From assembly GCA_035370465.1 (NCBI GenBank), contig DAOOVW010000013.1, forward strand, positions 1 through 37,435: a DNA stretch of 37,435 nucleotides, given 5' to 3'. Shown here piece by piece: positions 24,323-33,566 of the stretch. The position numbers and the translations under genes are program-made. The notes beneath the pieces were generated by a model, which saw nothing but the letters and a program-made list of their open reading frames with translations, did no database searches and was not told the DNA's origin. The first letter of the stretch is position 1. The number at the start of each line of letters is the position of its first letter. The stretch comes from a bacterium. Its GTDB lineage: Bacteria; Ratteibacteria; UBA8468; B48-G9; JAFGKM01.

Positions 24323-25627
24323 CTATATTTTTCTCAGGTCAATAATTCTGCTTGCTTTGCCTGTACTTCTCTCAATTGATTTTGGTTCAACAAGATTTAC
24401 TTCAACATCAATGCCAATTACACTTTCAATTTCTTTTTTTACTTTTTTTTCAAGTTCTTCAAGTTTTTTTACTTCATCAGAAAACGTCTCTTCTGTAATT
24501 TCAACATTTATTTGTAATTTATCTAAATATTTTTCTCTTGTAACAACTAACTGATAATGTGGAGCAACTTCTGGAATATTTAAAAGGACTGTTTCTACCT
24601 GTGATGGGAAAACATTTACTCCTTTTATTATTAACATATCGTCTATTCTTCCTTTAATCTTACTTATTCTTGGGAAAGTTCTTCCACAGGCACTACATTT
24701 CTGATAATTTATGGAAACAATATCACCAGTTCTATACCTTATTAAAGGTAATGCTTCTTTTGTCAGAGTTGTTATTACAAGTTCTCCTTCTTTTCCCTCT
24801 TCAAGGGTATTTTCTGTGTTAATATCTATTATTTCTGGAAGAAAATAATCAGACCAGATATGAAGTCCACATTTTCCCTCACATTCCTGTGCAATACCAG
24901 GTCCAATTATTTCCGATAATCCATAAATGTCCAGTGCAGTTATACCCCATATTTTTTCAATCTCTTTTCTCATTCTTTCAGACCACGGTTCAGCACCGAA
25001 AACACCAATTCTAATTGGTATTTTTGATGTCTCAATTCCAATTGATTTTGCTTCTTCTGCCATATATAAAGCATATGAAGGAGTTCCTGTTAAAACAGTA
25101 CTTTTAAAATCTTGCATAATCATCAATTGTCTTTTAGTCCCTCCTGCAGATGTTGGAATTACACTGGCTCCAATTTTTAATGCTCCATAATGAATGCCAA
25201 GCCCTCCTGTAAAAAGTCCATAACCAAAAGCATTCTGAATAATATCTTCCTTCCCAACTCCTGCACATACTAAACTTCTTGCCATAACTTCACTCCATAA
25301 TTTTATATCATTTTTTGTATAACCAACAACTGTCAATTTTCCTGTTGTTCCAGAAGAAGCATGAATTTCATAAACCTCTGAAAGGTCAACAGCAAAAAGT
25401 CCAAAAGGATAATTTTCTCTCAGGTCTTTTTTTACTGTAAATGGTATATTTTTTAGATCATCAAGAGAAGATAATTTATGAATATTAATTTTGTTTTTTT
25501 CAAAAAGGTTATTATAAAAAGGTACTTTTTTATTGACATAATCTAAAATTTTTTTAAGACGATCTAACTGAATTTGTTTTAATTTACTTTCAGAAATAGT
25601 TTCTATTCCCTTATTAAAATAAGCCAT
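24323..25627 (-). CDS. paaK: Phenylacetate-CoA ligase
   Basis: A 434-residue adenylate-forming enzyme of the PaaK family that couples arylacetates to CoA with ATP. Motifs are SSGTTGKLTVVGYT from residue 91, YGLSEIIGPGIAQEC, and RYRTGDIV. A cysteine-containing insert CSACGR lies near residue 315, as in many PaaK proteins. It divides divergently from iorAB, which makes aryl-acetyl-CoA from aryl pyruvates; the ligase could run in reverse for ATP gain or forward to assimilate arylacetates. GGAGGG precedes the ATG, and a good promoter is seen at 25687-25714. Confidence 0.92.
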   Translation of the reverse strand: MAYFNKGIETISESKLKQIQLDRLKKILDYVNKKVPFYNNLFEKNKINIHKLSSLDDLKNIPFTVKKDLRENYPFGLFAVDLSEVYEIHASSGTTGKLTVVGYTKNDIKLWSEVMARSLVCAGVGKEDIIQNAFGYGLFTGGLGIHYGALKIGASVIPTSAGGTKRQLMIMQDFKSTVLTGTPSYALYMAEEAKSIGIETSKIPIRIGVFGAEPWSERMRKEIEKIWGITALDIYGLSEIIGPGIAQECEGKCGLHIWSDYFLPEIIDINTENTLEEGKEGELVITTLTKEALPLIRYRTGDIVSINYQKCSACGRTFPRISKIKGRIDDMLIIKGVNVFPSQVETVLLNIPEVAPHYQLVVTREKYLDKLQINVEITEETFSDEVKKLEELEKKVKKEIESVIGIDVEVNLVEPKSIERSTGKASRIIDLRKI

Positions 25628-25686
25628 ATGCCCTCCATTGGATTAAATTATTTGTAATATATTTTTAAAGTTTTCAAGTATTAACT

Positions 25687-25714
25687 ATTTTAAAATTGTA
25701 AAAAAATTTGTCAA
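25687..25714 (-). promoter_or_regulatory. Promoter of the paaK-ACT operon
   Basis: On the minus strand a perfect TTGACA (25714-25709) is followed after 16 bases by TAAAAT (25692-25687). Its -35 hexamer occupies nearly the same bases as the -35 of the divergent iorA promoter, so the two operons may compete or share a regulator. Confidence 0.55.
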
Positions 25715-25734
25715 CGATATTTTTATGTTAAAAT
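25708..25734 (+). promoter_or_regulatory. Possible promoter of iorAB
   Basis: TTGTCA (25708-25713) and TAAAAT (25729-25734), 15 bases apart, a short spacer. If used, transcription starts near 25741, downstream of the ATG at 25725 and upstream of the ATG at 25755, supporting the latter as iorA start. Confidence 0.4.
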
Positions 25735-25754
25735 ATTTTCTTAATGGTAATACA

Positions 25755-27530
25755 ATGGAAAAAAAATATTTACTTGGAAATGAAGCACTTGCTTATGGTC
25801 TTTTTGAAGGAGGACTTGAGGCCTCTTTTGCTTATCCTGGGACCCCATCTTCTGAAATAACAGAAAAATTAGTTGAAATAAGCAAAGAGGAAAATATTTA
25901 TATTGAATGGAGTATAAATGAAAAAGTATCTTATGAAAATGCTTATGGTGTAAGTTTAACAGGGCGAAGAAGTTGTGTAATTATGAAACATGTTGGTTTA
26001 AATGTTGCTTCAGACCCTTTTATAACATCTGTTTATACCGGTATAATTGGGGGGCTGGTAATAATTGTTGCAGATGACCCCTTTGCTTATTCTTCTCAAA
26101 ATGAGCAAGATAGTAGAAGATACTGGCAATTGGCAAAAACAGTTTGTTTTGAGCCATCATCAATTCAAGAGAGTAAAAATATAGCAAAATTTTCTTTTGA
26201 ATTTTCTGAAAAAATTGGACTTCCAGTTATGATTAGAAGTGTTACAAAGTTATCCCATGGTAAATCAGATGTTTTGATTGGGAAAAGACAAAAAAAAATT
26301 AGTGATTATGGATTTAAAAAAAATCCTTCAAAATTTGTAATGGTTCCTTCAAATGCAAGAGTAGCACTAAAAAATTTGAATGAGAAACAGGAAATAATAA
26401 AAAAAGAAGTTGAGAAATTGCCTTTCAGTAAATTTGAGAAAGGAGAAAGTAATATAGGTATTGTTGCCTGTGGACTTACTTATAGTTATGTAAAAGAATT
26501 TGTAGAAACAGAGAAAAAAAATTCCCCAATTTTTAAGGTATCAACATATCCTTTACCTGAAAAAAAATTAAAAAATTTCTTAGAAAGTGTTAATGAAATT
26601 GTCGTTTTTGAAGAAGGAGACCCGGTTGCTGAAGAACAGATTTATATTTATTCTAAAATTTATAATTTAAAAAATAAAATTTATGGGAAAATAAATAATT
26701 TTACTGATAAAGAAGGTGAACTATCAGTTGATAAAGTTGAAGAGACATTTTATAAAATAAGAGGGAAAAAGAAAAAATATTATTCTTTTTCTATTCCAGA
26801 AAGACCGCCAGTTTTATGTGCAGGGTGCCCTCATTTAGGTTCTTTTTATATTCTAAAAAAGGTTTTTGGGAAAGATGCCTTGTTTCCAGGAGATATTGGG
26901 TGTTATACACTTGGTGTTAAATTAGAAACAATTGATACATGTCTTTGTATGGGAGCAGGTATTTCTATGGGCAGTGGTATGTCAAGATTTGAAAAAAATA
27001 ATGTAGTATCAATTATTGGGGATTCAACATTTTTTCATACAGGAATTCCGGCCCTTATAAATGCAGTTTATAATCAAGCAAATCAAGTTATATGTATTCT
27101 TGATAATAGGACAACTGCAATGACAGGTCATCAACCACATCCAGGAACAGGAATAAATGCTAAGAAAGAAAAAACAGTTGAAATTGAACTTAAAAAATTA
27201 ATATCTAATTGTGGAGTTGAAGATGTTATTGAAGTTGACCCATATAAAATAAAAGAAGCAATAGAAAAAATAAAGGGAATAAAAGATAAAAAGGGAGTAA
27301 AAGTAATAATTTTTAAGAGAGAATGTATAATTACATCAAAAGGAAAGAAAATCCAATATTATATTGACTCAAAAAGATGTAAGGGATGCAAATTGTGTTT
27401 AACTATTAACTGTCTTGCCATGAGTTTTAAAAATGGCAAAGCAGAAATTGGAATTTTATGTAATGGATGTGGAATGTGTGAAAATATTTGTCCTTATAAG
27501 GCAATAGTCAAAGATGAAAAAAAGGGTTGA
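25755..27530 (+). CDS. iorA: Indolepyruvate:ferredoxin oxidoreductase alpha subunit
   Basis: 591 residues from the preferred start at 25755 (MEKKYLLGNEALAYG, as in other IorA proteins); an upstream ATG at 25725 adds 10 residues. The N-terminal pyrimidine-binding domain shows SYPGTPSSE-like FAYPGTPSSEITEKL. The TPP domain has CAGCPHLGSF, GDSTFFHTG and LDNRTTAMTGHQPHPG. Two [4Fe-4S] motifs end the protein: CKGCKLC with C four residues later, and CNGCGMCENICP. The enzyme oxidatively decarboxylates aryl pyruvates to aryl-acetyl-CoA with ferredoxin and is oxygen-sensitive. It overlaps iorB by 17 bases. Confidence 0.94.
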   Translation: MEKKYLLGNEALAYGLFEGGLEASFAYPGTPSSEITEKLVEISKEENIYIEWSINEKVSYENAYGVSLTGRRSCVIMKHVGLNVASDPFITSVYTGIIGGLVIIVADDPFAYSSQNEQDSRRYWQLAKTVCFEPSSIQESKNIAKFSFEFSEKIGLPVMIRSVTKLSHGKSDVLIGKRQKKISDYGFKKNPSKFVMVPSNARVALKNLNEKQEIIKKEVEKLPFSKFEKGESNIGIVACGLTYSYVKEFVETEKKNSPIFKVSTYPLPEKKLKNFLESVNEIVVFEEGDPVAEEQIYIYSKIYNLKNKIYGKINNFTDKEGELSVDKVEETFYKIRGKKKKYYSFSIPERPPVLCAGCPHLGSFYILKKVFGKDALFPGDIGCYTLGVKLETIDTCLCMGAGISMGSGMSRFEKNNVVSIIGDSTFFHTGIPALINAVYNQANQVICILDNRTTAMTGHQPHPGTGINAKKEKTVEIELKKLISNCGVEDVIEVDPYKIKEAIEKIKGIKDKKGVKVIIFKRECIITSKGKKIQYYIDSKRCKGCKLCLTINCLAMSFKNGKAEIGILCNGCGMCENICPYKAIVKDEKKG

Positions 27531-28083
27531 TATTTTGATTTGTGGAGTTGGAGGACAAGGAATACTTCTTACCTCAAATATAATTGGTATTGCAGGTGTA
27601 GAAGAAGGATTTTCTGTCAGAGGTACTGAAATTCATGGAATGTCACAAAGAGGAGGTTCAGTAGAGGCACATATACGATTGAATTGTAATTATGGTCCTC
27701 AAATACCTTATGGGAAGGGAGATATTTTAATTGGATTTGAACCACTTGAAGTAGCAAGATATTCTAATTATCTTAAAGAAAATGGAATTTGTGTAGTTAA
27801 TAGTTATAAAATTCCTATAATTGGGTATGAATATGATGAAAAAGAAATAATTAAAATTATAAAAAGAAAAACAGATAAAATTTATATTGAGAATTTTACT
27901 GAAAAGTCAAAAGAATTAGGTTATGTTAGATGTTTGAATATATTAATGCTTGGTTTTGCTTCAAATTTTATACCTATAAAAGAGGAATCTTTTATAAATG
28001 CAATAAATATGTATGTAAAAAAAGAATTTGTCAAAATTAATTATCTTTTTTTTAAATCTGGAAGGGAATTATATCATTTATAA
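27514..28083 (+). CDS. iorB: Indolepyruvate:ferredoxin oxidoreductase beta subunit
   Basis: 189 residues, the gamma/beta-type subunit of IorAB. It begins MKKRVDILICGVGGQGILL, the hallmark GVGGQG motif, followed by RGTEIHGMSQRGGSVEAHIR, typical for the family. Length (~190) is normal. Its start lies inside the last codons of iorA in another frame, so translation is coupled. It ends 6 bases from the stop of a convergent hydrolase gene. Confidence 0.94.
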   Translation: MKKRVDILICGVGGQGILLTSNIIGIAGVEEGFSVRGTEIHGMSQRGGSVEAHIRLNCNYGPQIPYGKGDILIGFEPLEVARYSNYLKENGICVVNSYKIPIIGYEYDEKEIIKIIKRKTDKIYIENFTEKSKELGYVRCLNILMLGFASNFIPIKEESFINAINMYVKKEFVKINYLFFKSGRELYHL

Positions 28084-28097
28084 AGTGAATTATTCCC
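28064..28097. terminator. Possible bidirectional terminator between iorB and the esterase
   Basis: GGGAATTAT (28064-28072) pairs with ATTATTCCC (28089-28097), one mismatch in nine, around a 16-base loop that covers both facing stop codons. No strong T-run follows on either strand, so it is only a candidate. Confidence 0.28.
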
Positions 28098-28959
28098 AGA
28101 AAAAAAGGTTATTATCAGAAATTTTTTTAGACCAATCAATAACAAGTGTTTTACTACCTGCTGGAATTCTCACAATACTGCCTTTTTGGAAATCATCTAT
28201 ATTTTCATTTTTGAAGTCAAAAATATTTTTTTTGCACATACACATAAATGCTTCAAGTCGTGTTGAAGTTGGCTGTAAGTCATGCCCACCATTTTCATAA
28301 TATTTTACAAAGACATTTTTCCCTAATTTTTTTAATTCTTTTACGAGTTCTTCAGTATGTTCATTATGTGGAACTACATGGTCGTTTGTACCATGTTCTA
28401 AAAAAACAGGGCATTTTATTAAATTAGCATGCTCCATTACATCTCTTATAGAAATTTCATAATCACCAAAATATCTTCCTGCCCAATCAATATATGTATT
28501 TGTTAACTTTACTATTGGAGAAGAAGCATATACAAATGTAAATGTATCAGGAGCAAAAATTGAACTTAAAAGGCATATATGTCCACCCTGACTACCTCCA
28601 TAATGATAAATTCTTTTTCTATTTATATCCCTTATGCTTAAAAAAAACCTTAAACCATTTAAAACATCAAATACCTGAAAAAAACTTGCATCATAAGGAA
28701 CATATGAACCAAGACCTGTTATAGAATTAAAATCAAATCCACTCTGTCTATATTCTGTTGAAATAGAAATTACATTGAAATTTGTTGTAGCATATTCCAT
28801 TCTATCAACCGGCTGAAATCTATTTCCACCCCAGCCGTGAGTAAAAAACATAATTCCTGTTTCAGAATTTATTTTATCTGGCTCAATTACTAAAAGTGTT
28901 ATTGGTTTTAGATATGATTCGGAATTTAAGTTTTCATAAGTTATCTCGTACTTTCTCAT
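28090..28959 (-). CDS. Alpha/beta hydrolase (prolyl-oligopeptidase/esterase-like)
   Basis: 289 residues, without signal peptide. The catalytic triad reads Ser123 in GGSQGG, Asp193 in HGTNDHVVP and His226 in NGGHDLQP. The oxyanion loop THGWGGNRF is at 40-48. A ~50-residue tail (IDDFQKGSIVRIPAGSKTLV and following) extends beyond the fold. The protein overlaps the SGNH hydrolase gene by 4 bases, so both probably act on the same substrate, perhaps acylated saccharides (inference). The specific family is not recognised. Confidence 0.8.
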   Translation of the reverse strand: MRKYEITYENLNSESYLKPITLLVIEPDKINSETGIMFFTHGWGGNRFQPVDRMEYATTNFNVISISTEYRQSGFDFNSITGLGSYVPYDASFFQVFDVLNGLRFFLSIRDINRKRIYHYGGSQGGHICLLSSIFAPDTFTFVYASSPIVKLTNTYIDWAGRYFGDYEISIRDVMEHANLIKCPVFLEHGTNDHVVPHNEHTEELVKELKKLGKNVFVKYYENGGHDLQPTSTRLEAFMCMCKKNIFDFKNENIDDFQKGSIVRIPAGSKTLVIDWSKKISDNNLFFWE

Positions 28960-29990
28960 ATATTATTCTCCTGTTTAATTTTTGGTTTTATTATACTTGA
29001 TAAATTCCATGCTATTTCTTCCATACCAGAAGGTGATGGATGAACAAGGTCAACTCCAAGTCCATCAACATTTTTCAGAATTTCAGTTCCAGGTATATAA
29101 ATAACTTTTTCATTATTTAAACTTTCAACTGTTTTTTTAACAATTTCTCTAAATTTTTTTTCTTTTCCATTGCAATCATCAAAAAAATCACTACCGAATG
29201 TAAAAATATCAATACAAAAAATATATTTATCAGGATTTTTTTCCTTTATTGTAGGTATGAAATATTCAACTCTTTTTTTAAATTCTTCAACTTCAAAATT
29301 ATACAACATATTTATTCCCATTTCAAGAGTAGCAAAGTTCCACTTAACTTTTTCTGCTATGTAATCAGCCATTTCTTTTTCTAAATGTGCTCCACCACCA
29401 AAACCCAAATTTATAAGGTCAACACCAAGAAGTTGTGCAGTTCTCATTACATAACTTCCTGTAGGTCTTATTGCAGATTGTCCTTGCGTAATTGAAGAAC
29501 CATAAGATAAGTATTTAATGGAAGGAACCTGTTCTTTTTCTGGTATGTCAAAATTACCTTCAATATCAACTATTTTTAAAATTATAGAACGTGGCAGAAT
29601 TATTCTTGTCAAAATTGGGTCAAAAGGTAGCCCATTTTTTTCAGTCAAAATTTTTAATTTTTTACTATTAGATAACAGGTCTTCTCTTTTTAAGGTAATT
29701 GTTGTAATTTCATCAGAAATCCATTGAAACGAATGAAAAAAATTTCCTTGATAAATTTCATAAATACCACCTGCCCCTTTATCTTTTGCCTGAAGCATAA
29801 TTTTCCCTATATCACTTTTTAAATTAAACCTTATTTCACATCCATCAGGCATCAATGCCCTTGTTTGTAAATATTCGTTCTGTTTTAGATGTTTTCTTAA
29901 CACATCGGGAATCCTTGAAATTATGTTTTTTTCTTTGCCAATTTCAACTAATTCATAAACATTATATAACTCAACATTTTTGTAAATCAT
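28956..29990 (-). CDS. SGNH/GDSL hydrolase with N-terminal beta domain
   Basis: 344 residues in two parts. Residues ~1-150 form a beta-rich domain, as in CE2-like and related two-domain SGNH esterases. The hydrolase part shows block I YGSSITQG with Ser166, block II glycine in NLGFGGGAH, block III GINMLYN, and block V DLVHPSPSG with Asp314 and His317. No signal peptide is visible. AAGGAG precedes the ATG by about 10 bases. Members deacetylate sugars or act on other small esters. Together with the overlapping alpha/beta hydrolase it forms a two-gene hydrolase unit downstream of aspartate kinase. Confidence 0.82.
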   Translation of the reverse strand: MIYKNVELYNVYELVEIGKEKNIISRIPDVLRKHLKQNEYLQTRALMPDGCEIRFNLKSDIGKIMLQAKDKGAGGIYEIYQGNFFHSFQWISDEITTITLKREDLLSNSKKLKILTEKNGLPFDPILTRIILPRSIILKIVDIEGNFDIPEKEQVPSIKYLSYGSSITQGQSAIRPTGSYVMRTAQLLGVDLINLGFGGGAHLEKEMADYIAEKVKWNFATLEMGINMLYNFEVEEFKKRVEYFIPTIKEKNPDKYIFCIDIFTFGSDFFDDCNGKEKKFREIVKKTVESLNNEKVIYIPGTEILKNVDGLGVDLVHPSPSGMEEIAWNLSSIIKPKIKQENNI

Positions 29991-30037
29991 AATTTTCTCC
30001 TTTTTAAAGCAAATTTAAAAATGAAATTGTTATATTT

Positions 30038-31246
30038 TTATTGAATAAACTCTTTATGTACCTGTTTTAATGCTTTTTCTCCGTCTTTTTTTCTTACAAT
30101 AGAAGAGATTTTAATTTCAGAAGTACTTATCATTTCTATATTTACACCAACTTTTGCAATAGCAGAAAACATCCTTCCTGCAACTCCTGGATTATTCATC
30201 ATTCCAATTCCAATTATTGATATTTTACAAATATCAGTGTCTTTTTCAACTTTTTCTGCACCAAGTTTTTCTCCTAATTTCTGGGATATTTCAAATGCTT
30301 TTTCAAGGTCATTTATATCAACTGTAAATGAAATGTCAGCATAGTTTTGCTTACTTACATTTTGAACAATCATATCAACATTTATATTTTCATTTCCTAT
30401 TGAGGTAAAAATTTCAGCAGCAATTCCAGGTCTATCAGGAATTCTAAAAATTGTTATTTTTGCCTGGTTTTTGTCAATTGAAACAGCAGAAACACTTGCT
30501 CCTTCTTTTACTTCCATTTCTTTAATCATTGTTCCTTCCCCCTTTTTGTTAAAAGTTGGTTTCACAACAAATGGCACTTTATATTTTTTTGCAAATTCAA
30601 CTGCTCTTGCCTGCATTACTTTTGCTCCTGACCATGCCATTTCAAGCATTTCATCATAAGATATTTCTTTTATAAGTTTTGCTTCACTGATTATATTTGG
30701 GTCTGCTGTAAAAACACCTTCAACATCTGTATATATTTCACATAATTTTGCTTTTATTGCCGCAGCAATTGCAATTGCAGTAAGGTCAGACCCACCTCTC
30801 CCAAGTGTTGTTATTGTATTTTCAAAACTTATTCCCTGAAATCCAGCAACTACAACTATTTTATTTTTATTTAATTCCCTTATTATGTTTTTGGGGTCTA
30901 TTTTCTGGATTCTTGCTTTTGTATGAACATTGTCTGTTTTTATACCTGCAAAATATCCTGGAAACCCTTCTGCTTCATACCCTAAATTTTCAATAGCCAT
31001 ACAAACAAGAGATACGGATACCATTTCTCCAGTTGACAGCAGAAGGTCAAGTTCTCTTGCAGGAGGGAAAGTAGTTATCTGTTTTGCTAAGGAAATTAAG
31101 TTATCTGTTGTTTTTCCCATAGCAGAAACAACAACAACAACACCATATCCATTTTTTTTTGTTTCAACAATTCTTTCTGCAACAAATTTTATTTTTTCAA
31201 TATCTATTAAAGAACTACCACCATATTTCTGAACTATTATATCCAT
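30038..31246 (-). CDS. Aspartate kinase
   Basis: 402 residues. The kinase domain begins IVQKYGGSSLID and includes VVVVSAMGKTTDNLI, GGRGGSDLTA-like LGRGGSDLTAIAIA and YTDVEGVFTADP. Two ACT domains form the last ~140 residues (IPDRPGIAAEIFTSIGNENI and IIGIGMMNNPGVAGRMF). This is the monofunctional LysC-type enzyme that commits aspartate to lysine, threonine and methionine synthesis and is normally feedback-regulated through the ACT pair. AAGGT precedes the ATG at close spacing. It is separated from both neighbours by ~50 bases. Confidence 0.95.
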   Translation of the reverse strand: MDIIVQKYGGSSLIDIEKIKFVAERIVETKKNGYGVVVVVSAMGKTTDNLISLAKQITTFPPARELDLLLSTGEMVSVSLVCMAIENLGYEAEGFPGYFAGIKTDNVHTKARIQKIDPKNIIRELNKNKIVVVAGFQGISFENTITTLGRGGSDLTAIAIAAAIKAKLCEIYTDVEGVFTADPNIISEAKLIKEISYDEMLEMAWSGAKVMQARAVEFAKKYKVPFVVKPTFNKKGEGTMIKEMEVKEGASVSAVSIDKNQAKITIFRIPDRPGIAAEIFTSIGNENINVDMIVQNVSKQNYADISFTVDINDLEKAFEISQKLGEKLGAEKVEKDTDICKISIIGIGMMNNPGVAGRMFSAIAKVGVNIEMISTSEIKISSIVRKKDGEKALKQVHKEFIQ

Positions 31247-31297
31247 TTTTTACCTTTTTTAAGTAATAATTTTACACTATTTTTTCCTTTTACAAAA

Positions 31298-33520
31298 TTA
31301 TATATTGGCAAGCATTGTTTCAAGAAGAAAAAGGCACCCTCTTTTATCAAGTGGATTGTTTTTATTTCCACATTTTGGTGACTGAATACAGGATGGACAG
31401 CCAGATTCACATTTACATCCTTTTACACTTTCATAAGATAAATTTAGAATTTTTTCTATTCTTTCATATCCAGTTTTTGTAATTCCAATTCCCCCAGGAT
31501 ACCCATCATATATAAATATTGTTGCTTTTTCTGTTTGTTGATGAAAAGGGAAAGAATAACCACCAATATCACCTCTATCAGAAGGGACTTCAACAGGAAA
31601 AATTCCTATAATTGAATGTTCAACTGCGTGGATACTCCCATGAAAATCAATCTTTCTCTTTTTAAATTCTTCAATTTGTTTTTCGTGTATTTCAATCCAC
31701 AGAGATTGTGTTTGAAATTTTATATCTGGTAAATTTAATTGATAAAGGCCAATAAGCGTTTTGTCTTTTTCTTTCCTTTTTTCATAACTGACAAAATTAG
31801 TTGTGACTTCAATTTTACCAAATTTAATTTTGAATTCATTTCCTTTTTCTTTTATCATATCCATTATATTAATTTTTTCCCACCAATTAACCTGGGTATA
31901 ATAATCAACTTTCGCTTTCTGAACAATTACCTGCTTTGTTTGTGGTTTTATAAATGAAACATAATATTTATTTCCTAAATGTAAATAAATTGCTCCTGGA
32001 TGACAGTCATAATAAACTTTATTTTCTTCAATTTCTCCTATGATTTTTCCTGTATCTACTTCAACTATTGAAAAAATATCCCCAACCGTTCTTAAATTAA
32101 CCTGTGTATGTGGATATTTTCCGGAGTAAAAGTATCTTCCATCAAATGTTTTTTTGAATTTTGTTTCAAGTATTTCTTTTATAAAATTACCATACAAATT
32201 TATTTCATTTTCACTGAAAGGCATTTCAAAACAAGCACATTTAAGATGATTTTCAGTAATTATTTCATTTTCAAAATTTATAATTACATCTTCAAATTCT
32301 CTTTCAAGAAGTTCATCTGGATTTTTTAAAAAATACTTATCAAGAGCATCAGAAAGTGCCACAAAAATAACAATGGACTCATTATTTTTTCTTCCAACTC
32401 TTCCTGCTCTCTGCCAGGTACTTATTATACTTCCTGGATAACCAAAAAGAATGCAGGTATCTAACCAGCCAATATCAATTCCTAATTCTAAAGCACTTGT
32501 TGATATTACTCCTTTTAAATTCCCTTCAAACAAATTTTTTTCTATTTCTCTTCTTTCTTCTGGAAGATAACCAGCCCTATATGAAGAAATTACATTTTTT
32601 AAGGATGGATTTTTAATTCCCCATATCTGTAAAAGTTCAGTTGCCCTTCTGCTATTTGTAAAAACAATTGTTGAAAGTCCATTTTCAACACTTTTTTTCA
32701 TCAATTCTATTGTTTGAGTATAAGGAGAGTCCTCAAGTGTATCCCAGAAAACAAAATGTTTTTTCCCGGAAGGAGCAGAATTCTCTTTTATAGATTCAAA
32801 ATCAAGTCCAACAAGTTGACCTGCAAAACTTTCTGAATTTTTAATTGTAGCAGAAGAAAGAATAAATTGTGGGTTGCTCCCATAAAAATTACAAATTCTT
32901 CTTAGCCGTCTTATAACATGAGAAACATTAGAGCCAAAAATTCCTTTGTAAGTATGAACTTCGTCAATAACTACAAAAGAAAGTTCAGAAAAAAATTCCC
33001 TCCATAATGAATAAAAAGGTAAAATTCCAATATGGAGCATATCAGGATTTGTAAGAACAATTGAAGGGAATTTTCTTTTGATTTTTTTTCTTATATTTTC
33101 AGGTGTATCACCATCATATATTTCTGCTGTTATTGAAGGGAATTTTTTTCTAAAATTTTTTAATGTTTTTAATTGGTCTTGAGTTAATGCTTTTGTTGGA
33201 AATATATAAAGTGCTTTTGAATCAGGTGTTTTAAGTATATGGTTAATTACAAATGTATTATAAATAAGTGTTTTGCCACTACCTGTTGGTGTTGTAATTA
33301 TTATGTTTTTCTTATCATTTAGTTTTTCAAGTCCTTCTTTCTGGTGAATATAAATTTTTTCAATTCCATTTTCTTTAAGATAATTTTTTATTTCAGGACT
33401 TATAAAATCAGGTATATCATATTTTTCACCTTTTTTCTCTTTAATAGTTTTAAGATAAACAATATGTTTCTTTAAGTCAGAATTTTTAAGATAATTTAGA
33501 AATTTTAAGACATTATTCAT
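31298..33520 (-). CDS. MrfA/YprA-type DEAD-box helicase with C-terminal cysteine-rich domain
   Basis: 740 residues. The superfamily 2 core has Walker A TPTGSGKT (77-84), DEVH (186-189), SAT (223-225) and the motif VI QRAGRVGR. The C-terminal DUF1998-type region ends with four cysteines in the pattern CKCESGCPSCIQSPKC, a predicted zinc site. This architecture and length match B. subtilis MrfA/YprA, a 3'-5' helicase repairing mitomycin-type damage. GGAGGG precedes the ATG. It sits 46 bases after fmt on the same strand, with an unusual G/C-rich direct repeat in the gap. Confidence 0.9.
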   Translation of the reverse strand: MNNVLKFLNYLKNSDLKKHIVYLKTIKEKKGEKYDIPDFISPEIKNYLKENGIEKIYIHQKEGLEKLNDKKNIIITTPTGSGKTLIYNTFVINHILKTPDSKALYIFPTKALTQDQLKTLKNFRKKFPSITAEIYDGDTPENIRKKIKRKFPSIVLTNPDMLHIGILPFYSLWREFFSELSFVVIDEVHTYKGIFGSNVSHVIRRLRRICNFYGSNPQFILSSATIKNSESFAGQLVGLDFESIKENSAPSGKKHFVFWDTLEDSPYTQTIELMKKSVENGLSTIVFTNSRRATELLQIWGIKNPSLKNVISSYRAGYLPEERREIEKNLFEGNLKGVISTSALELGIDIGWLDTCILFGYPGSIISTWQRAGRVGRKNNESIVIFVALSDALDKYFLKNPDELLEREFEDVIINFENEIITENHLKCACFEMPFSENEINLYGNFIKEILETKFKKTFDGRYFYSGKYPHTQVNLRTVGDIFSIVEVDTGKIIGEIEENKVYYDCHPGAIYLHLGNKYYVSFIKPQTKQVIVQKAKVDYYTQVNWWEKINIMDMIKEKGNEFKIKFGKIEVTTNFVSYEKRKEKDKTLIGLYQLNLPDIKFQTQSLWIEIHEKQIEEFKKRKIDFHGSIHAVEHSIIGIFPVEVPSDRGDIGGYSFPFHQQTEKATIFIYDGYPGGIGITKTGYERIEKILNLSYESVKGCKCESGCPSCIQSPKCGNKNNPLDKRGCLFLLETMLANI

Positions 33521-33531
33521 TTATTTCCCTC

Positions 33532-33554
33532 CAGACCAGGTCAGGCAGACCAGG
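33532..33554. repeat. Direct repeat in the fmt-helicase gap
   Basis: CAGACCAGG occurs at 33532-33540 and again at 33546-33554, within a 30-base patch much richer in G/C than its surroundings. Part of it overlaps the end of the helicase ribosome-binding site. CCAGG/CCTGG pieces can also pair weakly on the mRNA. Confidence 0.5.
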
Positions 33555-33566
33555 CCCAGTGGAATT

